The position numbers were made by a program, and so were the translations under genes. The notes under the pieces are model-generated. The model had not been told where the DNA came from and did not search any database. It was given only the letters and a program-made list of their open reading frames with translations. A stretch of DNA of 64,000 bases from the NCBI GenBank assembly GCA_963793275.1, contig CAWBZL010000003.1:1240001-1304000 (forward strand), read 5' to 3'. Each line of letters starts with the position of its first letter. Within the stretch, counting starts at the first letter, position 1. The DNA comes from Marinirhabdus sp963793275. Its GTDB lineage: Bacteria > Bacteroidota > Bacteroidia > Flavobacteriales > Flavobacteriaceae. Below, in pieces: positions 1 through 8,804 of the stretch.

Positions 1-1755
1 AAATACGACAAGGCAACTCAATATGCTTTTAAGGCATTAGAAATTTACGAAGCGAAGGAAAATACTTCAGGTATTGCCGAAGGCTTTTTAAGGCTTAGCG
101 ATCTTTTCAGCTACAAAAGCGATTATACAAAAGGAGTAGCCTATGCGCAAAAGGCAATCGATTTACTTTCCAATACCACTGAGTATGAACAGTTAGCCAA
201 ATCGTATCAATACATAGCCTCTAACGAATTATTTGATTTTAAAAATGAAGAGGCCTTAGTGCACATCAATAAAGCAATTGCAATCTTAGATACACATGAG
301 ATAGAAGGAATGCGCCTACTCTCCTGCCGAAATACACGTGGAAATATTTTGAAATATCTGGAACGCTATGATGATGCTATTTCAGACTACACGTACAATC
401 TGAATGCGGCAACTAAAATAAACGACACCAGGCTCATAATAGCCTCTAATGGAAACTTAGGGCACATTCATATTATAAGAAAGGAGTACGAAAAGGCAAT
501 CCCGTATCTATTAAAGGCCATCGATCTGATTAAGAAATCTGGTAATACTGTAAATCTATGGGAAAACTATATGCACGCTTCTTTGGCATACGAAAATTTG
601 GGAAACTTTAAACAAGCTCTTGAGTTTGAACGCCTTCTGGGTGATGAAAATAAGCTGTATTATAAAACAATTATAGCTAGACAGGAAGGCGAACTGGAGG
701 TGAAATATGAAACTACTAAAAAGGATGAAACCATTGAAGAACAGGGCGCAACAATTAGCAGGCAAAGAAAAATACAATTATTGTATATAGGCATTGGTCT
801 CCTACTGGCTATACTTTTAATAGGAATGTATTTTACGATTAAAAATAACAGAAGGAAACGAAATAAACTTACTGGACTTAACCATGCCCTTAAAGAACAA
901 CAAATAGCTATTGAAGCATCGAATACAAAATTGAAAGATTCCTTACAAGAATTAAAAGAAACGCAAGCCCAACTTATCCAATCCGAAAAAATGGCCTCCC
1001 TGGGAGAACTCACAGCAGGAATTGCACATGAAATTCAGAATCCGCTGAATTTTGTCAATAATTTTAGCGAAGTAAGTAATGAACTTATTGATGAAATGAA
1101 CGCGGAAATTGACAAGAAAAATATGGAAGAAGTAAAATTGATAGCAGCAGATATCAAACAAAACCTGAAAAAAATAAATCATCACGGCAATCGGGCCGAT
1201 GCCATTGTAAAAGGAATGCTTCAGCACAGTAGGAGCAATACCGGAATAAAGGAAGCTACCAACATTAATAAACTGGCCGATGAATACTTGCGTCTTGCAT
1301 ATCACGGGCTAAGGGCAAAGGACAAAAGTTTTAATGCAACCCTGGAAACAGATTTTGACGAAAGTATTGGAACCCTAGATGTCATTCCACAAGACTTGGG
1401 ACGCGTTATTTTGAATTTGATAACAAATGCCTTTTATGCTACCAACGAGAAGAAACAACACTTTCAGGGTGAACCTGTGGAAGACCGTAAAGATTTTAAA
1501 CCAACTGTTTTCGTTTCAACAAAAAAAGAGAATAACAGCATAAGTATTTCCGTAAAAGACAACGGTAATGGAATCCCAAAAGAGGTGCTGAACAAAATAT
1601 TTCAACCCTTTTTTACCACCAAACCCACAGGACAAGGTACCGGTCTAGGCCTTTCTATGAGCTACGATATTGTAAGAGCGCACGGAGGTGACCTCCAAGT
1701 GGAAACGAAAGAAGGCGAAGGAACCACATTCACTATTAACTTACCAAAACAATAA
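1..1755 (+). CDS. TPR-domain sensor histidine kinase, 5' end cut by window
   Basis: The reading frame is open from base 1, so the start lies upstream; 584 residues are visible. The N-terminal 230 or so residues are helical tetratricopeptide-like repeats. A single membrane helix follows near fragment residues 259-282, then a coiled coil. The H box reads AGIAHEIQNPLNF, with the phospho-acceptor His at codon 1027-1029. The ATPase domain shows the N box (LNLITNAFYAT), the G1 box (DNGNGIP) and GQGTGLGL. The family autophosphorylates and passes phosphate to receiver Asp residues; with TPRs in place of a classic sensor domain the signal is probably a protein or an internal state. Two receiver genes follow within 5 bases, so they are its likely partners. 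Confidence 0.93.
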   Translation, partial: KYDKATQYAFKALEIYEAKENTSGIAEGFLRLSDLFSYKSDYTKGVAYAQKAIDLLSNTTEYEQLAKSYQYIASNELFDFKNEEALVHINKAIAILDTHEIEGMRLLSCRNTRGNILKYLERYDDAISDYTYNLNAATKINDTRLIIASNGNLGHIHIIRKEYEKAIPYLLKAIDLIKKSGNTVNLWENYMHASLAYENLGNFKQALEFERLLGDENKLYYKTIIARQEGELEVKYETTKKDETIEEQGATISRQRKIQLLYIGIGLLLAILLIGMYFTIKNNRRKRNKLTGLNHALKEQQIAIEASNTKLKDSLQELKETQAQLIQSEKMASLGELTAGIAHEIQNPLNFVNNFSEVSNELIDEMNAEIDKKNMEEVKLIAADIKQNLKKINHHGNRADAIVKGMLQHSRSNTGIKEATNINKLADEYLRLAYHGLRAKDKSFNATLETDFDESIGTLDVIPQDLGRVILNLITNAFYATNEKKQHFQGEPVEDRKDFKPTVFVSTKKENNSISISVKDNGNGIPKEVLNKIFQPFFTTKPTGQGTGLGLSMSYDIVRAHGGDLQVETKEGEGTTFTINLPKQ

Positions 1756-1759
1756 GATT

Positions 1760-2131
1760 ATGAAAATACTAGTTGTTGATGACGAAAAAGACGTAAAAGA
1801 TTTATTTCTACAGCGTTTCAGAAAAGAAATACGGAAAGGAGAGCTTACGCTAATGTTTGCATTTTCGGGAGAAGAAGCCCTGCAAACATTGGATACCATG
1901 AAGCAGGAAGCTATTTTAATCTTAAGCGATATTAATATGCCGGGAATGAGCGGTCTGGAATTGCTCGAAAAAATTAAAACCAATTACGTAGCGCCACCTC
2001 CGGTAGTGATGATGGTAACTGCGTACGGCGATGATGATAATTATAACACTGCAAAACGCTTAGGCGCGGACGATTTTTTAACCAAGCCTGTAGATTTTAA
2101 AGTATTAAAAGAGAAATTACTAAATAGTTAA
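1760..2131 (+). CDS. Single-domain (CheY-like) response regulator
   Basis: A 123-residue protein made only of a receiver domain. The acidic pair DD(E) is at residues 7-9, the phospho-acceptor D57 sits in SDINMPG, the switch Thr is in VTAYGD and the conserved Lys in TKP. The ATG chosen is 4 bases after the kinase stop; an upstream in-frame ATG lies inside the kinase gene and would add a non-receiver tail. With no output domain it probably acts as a phosphate shuttle or sink, or as a binding partner. The following gene has a very similar receiver, so both may be read by the same kinase. Confidence 0.93.
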   Translation: MKILVVDDEKDVKDLFLQRFRKEIRKGELTLMFAFSGEEALQTLDTMKQEAILILSDINMPGMSGLELLEKIKTNYVAPPPVVMMVTAYGDDDNYNTAKRLGADDFLTKPVDFKVLKEKLLNS

Positions 2132-2133
2132 TT

Positions 2134-3174
2134 ATGTCAAAAATACTGGTAGTAGATGATGAGGCAGATCTGGAAACGCTCATCAAACAGAAATTCAGAA
2201 AACAAATCCGGTCTCGTGAATACGAATTCTTTTTCGCTGAAAATGGCAAAGTAGCGCTGGAAGAAATCCTGAAGCAACCCGAAATAGATATCGTCATGAG
2301 CGACATTAACATGCCGGAAATGGATGGGTTAACACTGCTCACTAAGTTGAGTGAATCCAGCCCTTTAATAAAGTCTGTCATTGTTTCTGCATATGGCGAT
2401 ATGGAAAACATTCGTACAGCCATGAACCGCGGTGCGTTCGACTTTATAACGAAGCCTATTAATTTTGAGGATTTAACGGTAACGATGGAAAAAACCCTGA
2501 AGCACGCCAAGCATATAAGGGATACCGTAAAGGCCATAAAAGAAAATAATATTCTTAAAATGTACGTAGACGAAAATGTGCTGAACTTTATGGGAAATAA
2601 AGAGTTTGAAGCTACTATCATGGCGAATGAAACTATTGAAGCTACGGTGATGTTTATAGATATTTGCGGCTTTACTGCCATAAGCGAAAATGCCCCTGCC
2701 GATACCGTTGTGACAATGATTAACGCCTATTTTGATGAAATGGTGAAGGAAATTATCGCACACGAAGGCTATATAGACAAATTTATAGGAGACGCTATTA
2801 TGGCTGTTTTTAGAGGTGAATACCATCTGGATCGTGCCATAGATGCAGCACTGGCTATTTGTAGTAAGATTGAGAAATTACCGGCTGTAGGAGACAAACT
2901 ACAATTTAAGCCCAAAGTATCTATTGGTATTAAAAGTGGCGAAATGATTTCGGGAAATATAGGGGCCCAAAGTTTAAAAAGATTGGATTATACCGTAATT
3001 GGTGATACGGTAAATACGGCAGCCCGTTTACAGGATGCTGCGAAGGAAAACCAGATTGTTATTTCTGAAGATTGCTACCAGCAGGTAAAAGAATCTTTTC
3101 AATGTAAAAAATTAGGTGAAATTAAAATGAAAAATAAAGCCAATCCCCTTTCGGTATACGAAGTTCTAGAATAA
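2134..3174 (+). CDS. Response regulator fused to class III adenylate/guanylate cyclase
   Basis: A 346-residue protein that starts 2 bases after the CheY-like gene. Residues 1-120 are a receiver (D8, D9, phospho-acceptor D57 in SDINMPE, K107). A linker helix (about 120-165) leads to a class III cyclase homology domain (about 168-346). The catalytic set is complete by eye: metal Asp D176 (FIDICGF) and D220 (FIGDAIMAVF), base-selecting K216 and D285, and transition-state N294 and R298 (in TVIGDTVNTAAR). The Lys/Asp pair is the one usually seen in adenylate cyclases, so cAMP is the simplest product. Phosphorylation of D57 is inferred to control dimerisation and activity. The downstream membrane protein resembles a cyclic-nucleotide-gated effector. 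Confidence 0.92.
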   Translation: MSKILVVDDEADLETLIKQKFRKQIRSREYEFFFAENGKVALEEILKQPEIDIVMSDINMPEMDGLTLLTKLSESSPLIKSVIVSAYGDMENIRTAMNRGAFDFITKPINFEDLTVTMEKTLKHAKHIRDTVKAIKENNILKMYVDENVLNFMGNKEFEATIMANETIEATVMFIDICGFTAISENAPADTVVTMINAYFDEMVKEIIAHEGYIDKFIGDAIMAVFRGEYHLDRAIDAALAICSKIEKLPAVGDKLQFKPKVSIGIKSGEMISGNIGAQSLKRLDYTVIGDTVNTAARLQDAAKENQIVISEDCYQQVKESFQCKKLGEIKMKNKANPLSVYEVLE

Positions 3175-3195
3175 CGCATTTAATTCAAATTAAAG

Positions 3196-3765
3196 ATGGA
3201 AAACAAAAAACCTTCTAAAGAAAAATTTATAAATCCAGAAGTACCCGATAGCCATACGGCAGATATGGTAGACCATTACTGGGGAAGTATTAATTATGTA
3301 ACCAGCTTAATAAAGGCTTCAGAATTAAAAGCCGGACTTATTTTATCTTTCTACGGTATCCTGCTCAATTTCATTTATAAAAGTATAGAATCCCTTTTTA
3401 GCGGGAGTGCCAATAGTATTGTTTTGCATATTTTAATAGGGCTTTGGTTTCTATCTACCGCCGCATCTATTTTTTATTGTGTACGCTGCTTTATACCAAA
3501 GATCGAAGGTAAATTCGATAAAAACATTCTCTTTTTTGGAGATGTCATTTCAAAATTTGGAAACATTAAAGAGTTCAGTAGTACATTTTATAATATCAGT
3601 AAAGATGAAGACAAACTCTTTAAGCAAATGGGCGAGCAAATATTTATTATCTCAAAGATTGCCGCCTGGAAATTCAAAAACGTACGTCGCGCTATTAGAT
3701 TACTTGCACTAGGTCTGTTTTTGTTACTAATTATTGTGGGGTATTACGTACTCTCAACGTTGTAA
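3196..3765 (+). CDS. Pycsar effector-like (DUF5706-type) membrane protein
   Basis: A 189-residue membrane protein 21 bases downstream of the cyclase gene. Predicted helices lie at about 45-62, 74-97 and 168-187, with a charged cytoplasmic block between helices 2 and 3. The arrangement resembles Pycsar TM effectors: a polar first segment (IKASELKAGLIL), a Pro after helix 2 followed by an NILFFGDV motif, a Phe/Tyr-rich acidic stretch (SSTFYNISKDEDKL), then a basic KFKNVRRAI run before the last helix. Known Pycsar-TM proteins are opened by cyclic pyrimidine nucleotides and disrupt the membrane in phage defence. The neighbour here is an adenylate-type cyclase under phosphorelay control, so the role may be signalling rather than defence. 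The family call is from pattern memory. Confidence 0.72.
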   Translation: MENKKPSKEKFINPEVPDSHTADMVDHYWGSINYVTSLIKASELKAGLILSFYGILLNFIYKSIESLFSGSANSIVLHILIGLWFLSTAASIFYCVRCFIPKIEGKFDKNILFFGDVISKFGNIKEFSSTFYNISKDEDKLFKQMGEQIFIISKIAAWKFKNVRRAIRLLALGLFLLLIIVGYYVLSTL

Positions 3766-3819
3766 TGAGATCTGTACTCGTTTTAAAATAATATATCGGG
3801 TAAACTTATTTCGGGAAAA

Positions 3820-4992
3820 CTAGATCTTTCTACGCTCCTTCTCTCTTTTTAATAAAGTTAATTCACGGCTGGTCTGTCCTGCAACAGATGTGTTTTCTTC
3901 GGCACGACGTATTAAATAAGGCATCACGTCTTTTACCGGACCAAAGGGAATGTATTTGGCAACATTAAAACCAGCTTCGGCAAGATTGTAACTTATATGG
4001 TCACTCATACCGTATAATTGCCCAAACCAGATCCGGGAATCGTTTTTCATTAACCCCTTAGCGTCTATTATTTCCATTGCCAGGTAGTTGCTATTTTCAT
4101 TATGCGTTCCCAAAAAGAGAGAGATGTCCTGTAAATTATCCAGAATATACTGCATCACTTCATTAAAATGGTCGTCTGTAGCTTGTTTACTGGCACAAAT
4201 GGGGGTTGGATAACCTTTTTCCTCAGCACGGTCATTCTCTTTCTCCATATACGCACCGCGAACTACTTTAAAACCTAACTTATAACCGCCCGCTTTAGCA
4301 CGTTTGTGAGCTTCTTTTAAATAAGCTAGTCTGTCCCAACGGTAGCACTGTAAGGTATTGAAAACGATAGGAGTTTCTTTATTGTACTTCTGCATCATCG
4401 CTTCACACAGCTCGTCTGCTGCATCCTGCATCCAGGATTCTTCGCCATCTATTAATAATGAAATCGAACAATCATAAGCTACTTTACAAACCTCGTCATA
4501 GCGCTGTTTAATACGCTCCCAGCGGGTTGCTTCAATTTCGGAAAGATTTTCTTTTGCTGAAACTTTCTCCCAGATCTTAAAGCGTCCTAATCCGGTAGGC
4601 TTAAATACCGAAAACGGCATCGCATCTTTATGTTGGGCAAATTTCGTAAGCTCAATAACCTTCGCCAAAGTAGCGTCAAACTGCTGGTCTTCTTCTTTCC
4701 CCTCAACCGAATAATCCAACACCGAATGCACACCAACATCAAACAAACTATCTACCACCGGCAAACAGTCTTCTTCATTCACACCCCCACAAAAATGGTC
4801 AAAGACTGTAGAACGAATGAGTCCTTCAACCGGTAAATGAAGATTTAAGGCAAACTTTGTGGCCGCTGTACCAATACGAACAAGCGGTTCATTGGCGATC
4901 ATCTTAAATAGAAAATAGGCCCGTTCCAATTGCGAATCTGTCTTTAACTTAAAAGCAGTTTCGGTATTATTAAAAATAGGATTTGTACTCAT
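3820..4992 (-). CDS. Proline dehydrogenase (FAD-dependent)
   Basis: A 390-residue stand-alone proline dehydrogenase of the PutA beta/alpha-barrel family. It oxidises L-proline to 1-pyrroline-5-carboxylate and passes electrons to the respiratory chain. Recognised by the C-terminal signature (PFGPVKDVMPYLIRRAEEN) and the barrel motifs FKVVRGAYME and WFGQLYGMSDHI. The ATG at 4992 is preferred over an in-frame one 81 bases upstream because it follows a well-formed flavobacterial promoter and gives the normal N terminus. It is divergent from aroB. rocD, which makes the same intermediate family from ornithine, is 10 kb away, so no shared operon is implied. Confidence 0.93.
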   Translation of the reverse strand: MSTNPIFNNTETAFKLKTDSQLERAYFLFKMIANEPLVRIGTAATKFALNLHLPVEGLIRSTVFDHFCGGVNEEDCLPVVDSLFDVGVHSVLDYSVEGKEEDQQFDATLAKVIELTKFAQHKDAMPFSVFKPTGLGRFKIWEKVSAKENLSEIEATRWERIKQRYDEVCKVAYDCSISLLIDGEESWMQDAADELCEAMMQKYNKETPIVFNTLQCYRWDRLAYLKEAHKRAKAGGYKLGFKVVRGAYMEKENDRAEEKGYPTPICASKQATDDHFNEVMQYILDNLQDISLFLGTHNENSNYLAMEIIDAKGLMKNDSRIWFGQLYGMSDHISYNLAEAGFNVAKYIPFGPVKDVMPYLIRRAEENTSVAGQTSRELTLLKREKERRKI

Positions 4993-5011
4993 ATTTGGAG
5001 AAAAATATGCG

Positions 5012-5044
5012 CAAATATAAGTAGATTTACCTACCGAAATGCAA
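5012..5044 (-). promoter_or_regulatory. Bacteroidota-type promoter of the proline dehydrogenase gene
   Basis: On the minus strand a -33 TTG (5042-5044) is followed after 22 bases by TATATTTG (5012-5019), a match to the TAnnTTTG -7 box used by the Bacteroidota primary sigma factor. It lies 20 bases upstream of the chosen ATG and supports that start. Confidence 0.65.
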
Positions 5045-5079
5045 TCACCATTAAACTTAACAAAGCTCATCAAAAAAGT

Positions 5080-6156
5080 ATGAAGAAAATTGAAAAAGAA
5101 AGAGGATCGGTTTTTTGTGGCGATGAAGCATGGGAGGTTTTAAAAAAGACTCTAAAAAAATTAAAGCCTACTAAAATTTTTGTTTTGGTAGATACAAATA
5201 CACAAACCCACTGTTTTCCGGTTTTCACAAAACAAATGTCCAACGATTTTATATTTAAAACCATTGTAATTCCGGCTGGCGAGCTACATAAAACTATAGA
5301 AACCTGTACAACTGTATGGCAGCAATTAAGCGACCTTGGTGCAGATAGAAATAGCCTGCTCATTAATTTAGGCGGTGGTGTAGTAACAGATCTGGGGGGC
5401 TTTGTAGCGAGTACTTTTAAAAGGGGTATCGAGTTTATAAATATCCCTACGTCCCTGTTGGCGATGGTAGATGCCTCGGTTGGAGGAAAAAATGGCGTCG
5501 ATCTTGGGCATTTAAAAAATCAGGTAGGTGTTATTAGAAACGCCCTTGGAGTTTTTGTTTTTGTTGAATTCTTAAAAACGTTACCCAAAGCTGAGGTTAC
5601 TTCAGGATACGCCGAAATGCTAAAACACGGATTAATTGCCTCGGAAGATTACTGGAATGCACTAAAAGATTTTAATGTAACCGATACTCCTTCAGCAGAA
5701 AAATTTATCTGGGAATCTATTGAAATTAAAAATGAAGTTGTCACTAAAGACCCTACTGAAAAAAAACTTCGAAAAACACTAAATTACGGGCATACGCTGG
5801 GACACGCTATTGAATCGTACTGCCTTGATAATTCAGAAAAAAAACCATTGCTTCACGGTGAAGCTATCGCTATTGGAATGATCCTTGCCAATTATCTTTC
5901 TACGGAATTGAAAGGCTTTCCAAAAGAAAAATTACAAAACACCACAGCAACTTTTTTATCCATCTATGAACGGTATACTTTTACTGAAAATGACATCGAA
6001 AAAATTATCGAACTTCTGAAATTTGACAAGAAAAACACGAATGGAAATGTAAATTTTGTACTCTTGAAAAATTTTAATATCTATGCAATAGATCAAACCG
6101 TTAGCAATGAGTTGATTCGACAAGCATTTACATTTTATAAAAATTTCACAATTTAA
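5080..6156 (+). CDS. aroB: 3-dehydroquinate synthase
   Basis: A 358-residue AroB, the second step of the shikimate pathway, which cyclises DAHP to 3-dehydroquinate with NAD+ and a divalent metal. The NAD-binding segment (NLGGGVVTDLGGF), the following KRG, NIPTSLLAMVDASVGGK and the metal-ligand motifs (YAEMLKHG; LNYGHTLGHAIE; LLHGEAIAIGM) are all present, so the active site looks intact. The length is normal. It starts 87 bases from the divergent proline dehydrogenase ATG. The other shikimate gene in the window, aroQ, is 33 kb away. Confidence 0.97.
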   Translation: MKKIEKERGSVFCGDEAWEVLKKTLKKLKPTKIFVLVDTNTQTHCFPVFTKQMSNDFIFKTIVIPAGELHKTIETCTTVWQQLSDLGADRNSLLINLGGGVVTDLGGFVASTFKRGIEFINIPTSLLAMVDASVGGKNGVDLGHLKNQVGVIRNALGVFVFVEFLKTLPKAEVTSGYAEMLKHGLIASEDYWNALKDFNVTDTPSAEKFIWESIEIKNEVVTKDPTEKKLRKTLNYGHTLGHAIESYCLDNSEKKPLLHGEAIAIGMILANYLSTELKGFPKEKLQNTTATFLSIYERYTFTENDIEKIIELLKFDKKNTNGNVNFVLLKNFNIYAIDQTVSNELIRQAFTFYKNFTI

Positions 6157-6221
6157 TTTTCAATTTATAGTAAGTGTTTTACATTTACCCAAACAAAACA
6201 GCAAACCATCAAACTATCATA

Positions 6222-6515
6222 ATGAAGCGCGTAATTGTAGATTATAAAAAACTAACCCCCGAAATTCTTTCTATGTTGGTAGACAAATATCCGTACGGAT
6301 ATGACGATGACCATATCATAAAATTTAAGAACGCTCAAAACGAGACCGTAGAAGCCGTTGAGGTAAGAACTGAAGACACTATTTACCTTGTGAAGGTAAG
6401 TACCAAACTGGAAAATAGTATGGCTGCTTTTGAGGACGACGATTACGATAACGTAGACTATCAGGAACCGATTGTAGATCTGGATGCAAAGAAGCATTTG
6501 GATGAGGAAGAATAG
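6222..6515 (+). CDS. Small acidic conserved protein of unknown function
   Basis: A 97-residue soluble protein with no signal peptide. The N-terminal half (MKRVIVDYKKLTPEIL..) looks like a compact alpha/beta fold, and the C-terminal third is strongly acidic (FEDDDYDNVDY; ending DEEE). The inner ATG at 6222 is chosen over an in-frame one 48 bases upstream because the protein then begins directly with the folded part. It resembles short uncharacterised flavobacterial proteins, but I cannot name a family. It ends just before a strong bidirectional terminator. Confidence 0.8.
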   Translation: MKRVIVDYKKLTPEILSMLVDKYPYGYDDDHIIKFKNAQNETVEAVEVRTEDTIYLVKVSTKLENSMAAFEDDDYDNVDYQEPIVDLDAKKHLDEEE

Positions 6516-6560
6516 CCTCGTGAAATTTCAGACAAAAAAATTCTAAATTCCAATAAAAAA

Positions 6561-6594
6561 AGAGTGGTTCAGTATTGAACCACTCTTTTTTTTA
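6561..6594. terminator. Bidirectional rho-independent terminator
   Basis: Perfect 11-bp stem AGAGTGGTTCA / TGAACCACTCT (6561-6571 and 6576-6586) with a GTAT loop, A-tract on the left and T-tract on the right. It sits between the convergent small acidic protein gene and the PfpI-like gene and can serve both. Confidence 0.9.
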
Positions 6595-6610
6595 TTCATC
6601 GCGCTCTAAA

Positions 6611-7159
6611 TTAGGCGTGCTGTTCTTGGTGTTTACCTTCTTTGATCTCTTCAATTAATTTTGAATTGAAGGCTGGCAGGTCGTCTGGATTTCTACTGGT
6701 TACAAAACCTGAATCCACTACAACTTCCTCGTCTACCCAGTTTGCTCCTGCATTCACAAGATCATCTTTAATTGAGGCAAAAGAGGTCATTTTTCTTCCC
6801 TTTACCACATCGGCAGAAATTAACGTCCACGACGCGTGGCAAATTGCTGCAACTGGTTTTTCCTCCTTAAAGAAATCACGTACAAATAATAGTGCGTTTT
6901 CGTTTCTTCTTAATTTATCCGGATTAATTACACCGCCAGGAAGTACCAAAGCATTGTAATCTTTAGCTGAAACTGAATCTAATGTTTTATCTACTAAATA
7001 TTCGTTGGACCAATTTCCATCGCTCCATGATTTTATGGTTCCGGAATTTTCACTTACTATTTCTACGGTAAACCCTTCTGCTTCCATCGCTTTTTTTGGC
7101 GAGGTAAGTTCACTTTCTTCAAATCCGTTTGTTGCTAATATTGCTATTCTCTTTTTCAT
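6611..7159 (-). CDS. DJ-1/PfpI family protein (type 1 glutamine amidotransferase-like)
   Basis: A 182-residue DJ-1/ThiJ/PfpI fold protein. The nucleophile elbow is AICHASW, with the catalytic Cys flanked by the expected His; an upstream Glu is in GFEESEL and the typical LVLPGGVINPD turn is present. Members of the PfpI/YhbO branch are linked to stress survival and to glyoxalase, protein-repair or peptidase activities, and the exact reaction cannot be read from sequence. It is a single cytoplasmic domain of normal length and appears monocistronic. Confidence 0.9.
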   Translation of the reverse strand: MKKRIAILATNGFEESELTSPKKAMEAEGFTVEIVSENSGTIKSWSDGNWSNEYLVDKTLDSVSAKDYNALVLPGGVINPDKLRRNENALLFVRDFFKEEKPVAAICHASWTLISADVVKGRKMTSFASIKDDLVNAGANWVDEEVVVDSGFVTSRNPDDLPAFNSKLIEEIKEGKHQEQHA

Positions 7160-7262
7160 AATCTTTCTTTTTAAATTAATAATCTAACTACTTCAATATA
7201 CGTCTATGAGCATCCTTTACCAAATAATGGATACTAAGCTTATATTAAAGTTTGTTAAGGAT

Positions 7263-8219
7263 TTAAGAAGGAGCATTAGTTGCTAATTCTTCGGCTTTTT
7301 TTTTATCTTCCTCTATCTTTTTCTTGTAGTCGCGCAGTTCTTCTAATTCCTTCTCATAAGAAAACGTTGCGTTAGAGGTAGGTTCTATTTTTATATTTCT
7401 TAATAATGCCCAATTTACGGTAAACTCCGCTCCAAAAAAGAGGATAAGACAGGTATAATACACCCACAACAAAATAAGCACAACACTACCTGCGGCTCCA
7501 TAAACAGAACCCGGCTCCGATTGCTGAAAATAAAAGCCCAGTGCATATTTTCCAATTAAAAATAACATGGAAGTTACAATAGCACCAAGTATGGTAGTCT
7601 TCCATTTAATATGAATGTCCGGCAATACTTTAAAGATAGTGGCGAACAACGACATGATAAAAACTTCGGTAACAATAAAGTTTAGTACTTCAATGAAAGC
7701 CGAAGAAACATCTGAATACTTAGTCGCAATCAATTCACTAAAAGCCGAAATAACAGCAGACAGCAACAAAGAAATTAAAAGTAAAAGTCCAATCGCTATA
7801 ATGACACCAAAGGCAGTTGCTCTTCTTTTTAAGGTATTTACAAAATTAGTACGTTTACTACGCACACTCCAAATATCATTGAGAGCTTTCTGCAATTGAA
7901 AAAAGACACCCGTTGCCCCAAAAACTAACATTCCTACTCCAATAATTATAGTAAGCGTATCACTATCTGAAAGTGCTGCATTGGCGATCATAACTTCCAG
8001 TGCATCTGCGCTATCCCTGCCTATTAAACTACCAACTTCTCCTGTAATTTTCCCCTGCACGGCTTCTTCACCCAGAAAAATGCCCGCAACATATACTGTG
8101 ATCATTAACAGGGAAGGCAGAGAAAATAAGGCATAATATGCTACAATAGCGCTTTTTGCCCAGGGGTCGTTCCCATCCCAGCTCTTGTACGTATTTTTTA
8201 GAAGCTTAAATACTTTCAT
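7263..8219 (-). CDS. YihY/BrkB family inner-membrane protein
   Basis: A 318-residue polytopic membrane protein with about six hydrophobic segments. The N-terminal motif (DPWAKSAIVAYYALFSLPSLL), the repeated GATGVFFQLQKALNDIW block and the YGAAGSVVLILLWVYY segment are typical of the YihY/BrkB family, once misannotated as ribonuclease BN. The C terminus is a Lys/Glu-rich cytoplasmic tail. Function is not established; transport or envelope roles have been proposed. Its ATG directly abuts the stop of the DinB-fold gene, so the two are probably co-transcribed. Confidence 0.9.
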   Translation of the reverse strand: MKVFKLLKNTYKSWDGNDPWAKSAIVAYYALFSLPSLLMITVYVAGIFLGEEAVQGKITGEVGSLIGRDSADALEVMIANAALSDSDTLTIIIGVGMLVFGATGVFFQLQKALNDIWSVRSKRTNFVNTLKRRATAFGVIIAIGLLLLISLLLSAVISAFSELIATKYSDVSSAFIEVLNFIVTEVFIMSLFATIFKVLPDIHIKWKTTILGAIVTSMLFLIGKYALGFYFQQSEPGSVYGAAGSVVLILLWVYYTCLILFFGAEFTVNWALLRNIKIEPTSNATFSYEKELEELRDYKKKIEEDKKKAEELATNAPS

Positions 8220-8729
8220 CTATAGATAACGCTCTTTAATTATAGCTACATGATGCTTTTCGTGCCCGCAAATAATAAAACCAGCAGCCCGTACCGAAAG
8301 TGGTGCATTGCTGGCAACACCCATTTGTAGAAGTGTATTTTCTGAAAAAGAAGTAAACAGAATAACCGTTGCCGTGCGTACTGCCAGATATTCTTCCAGC
8401 AAATGTTTCATCGTTCGCTCGTTGGCATTGGAATTTGCAGCAAATTCGTCCTGATCAAACCCTTTAATTTCAACATTTTTGGCTCTGGCAAATTGTAGCG
8501 CTCTGTACGCAAAAACGCGTTCGGTATCAATAATGTGTAGCAGTACTTCTTTAGGCGTCCATTTATCTGCTACGTACCGAAATTCCTGTTTGGCTTCCGG
8601 AATGTTGTCAAAGAAATCGTGGGTTTCCAGTAATCCTTCGGCGAGTCCTTTTAGTAACGGTTTTCCTAATGCTTTGTCTATATAACCTTTGTAATAATCA
8701 TTGTATTCTTTATCTGAAATTTTTTCCAT
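8220..8729 (-). CDS. DinB family (four-helix bundle, putative metal-dependent) protein
   Basis: A 169-residue DinB/YfiT-like bundle, not the polymerase DinB. The expected His ligands are in VLLHIIDTER and the C-terminal GHEKHHVAI; the segment between them (FAYRALQFAR) is typical. The superfamily includes thiol transferases and detoxification enzymes; the substrate is unknown. Its stop codon directly abuts the BrkB-like start, giving a two-gene operon. Confidence 0.88.
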   Translation of the reverse strand: MEKISDKEYNDYYKGYIDKALGKPLLKGLAEGLLETHDFFDNIPEAKQEFRYVADKWTPKEVLLHIIDTERVFAYRALQFARAKNVEIKGFDQDEFAANSNANERTMKHLLEEYLAVRTATVILFTSFSENTLLQMGVASNAPLSVRAAGFIICGHEKHHVAIIKERYL

Positions 8730-8804
8730 GGTTTTACTGAAATTTTACACTATCGAAGATACTAAATTTGAATACCAATTTTGCAGAAAGAACATTTCAG
8801 AAGC

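Noticed and set aside
3196..3765. Calling the operon a canonical Pycsar defence system
   Set aside because: The cyclase keeps adenylate-cyclase residues and is receiver-linked, and no other defence genes are nearby, so only a relationship is claimed.
8220..8729. DinB-fold protein as DNA polymerase IV
   Set aside because: It is the unrelated DinB/YfiT helical bundle; the polymerase dinB is at 59222.
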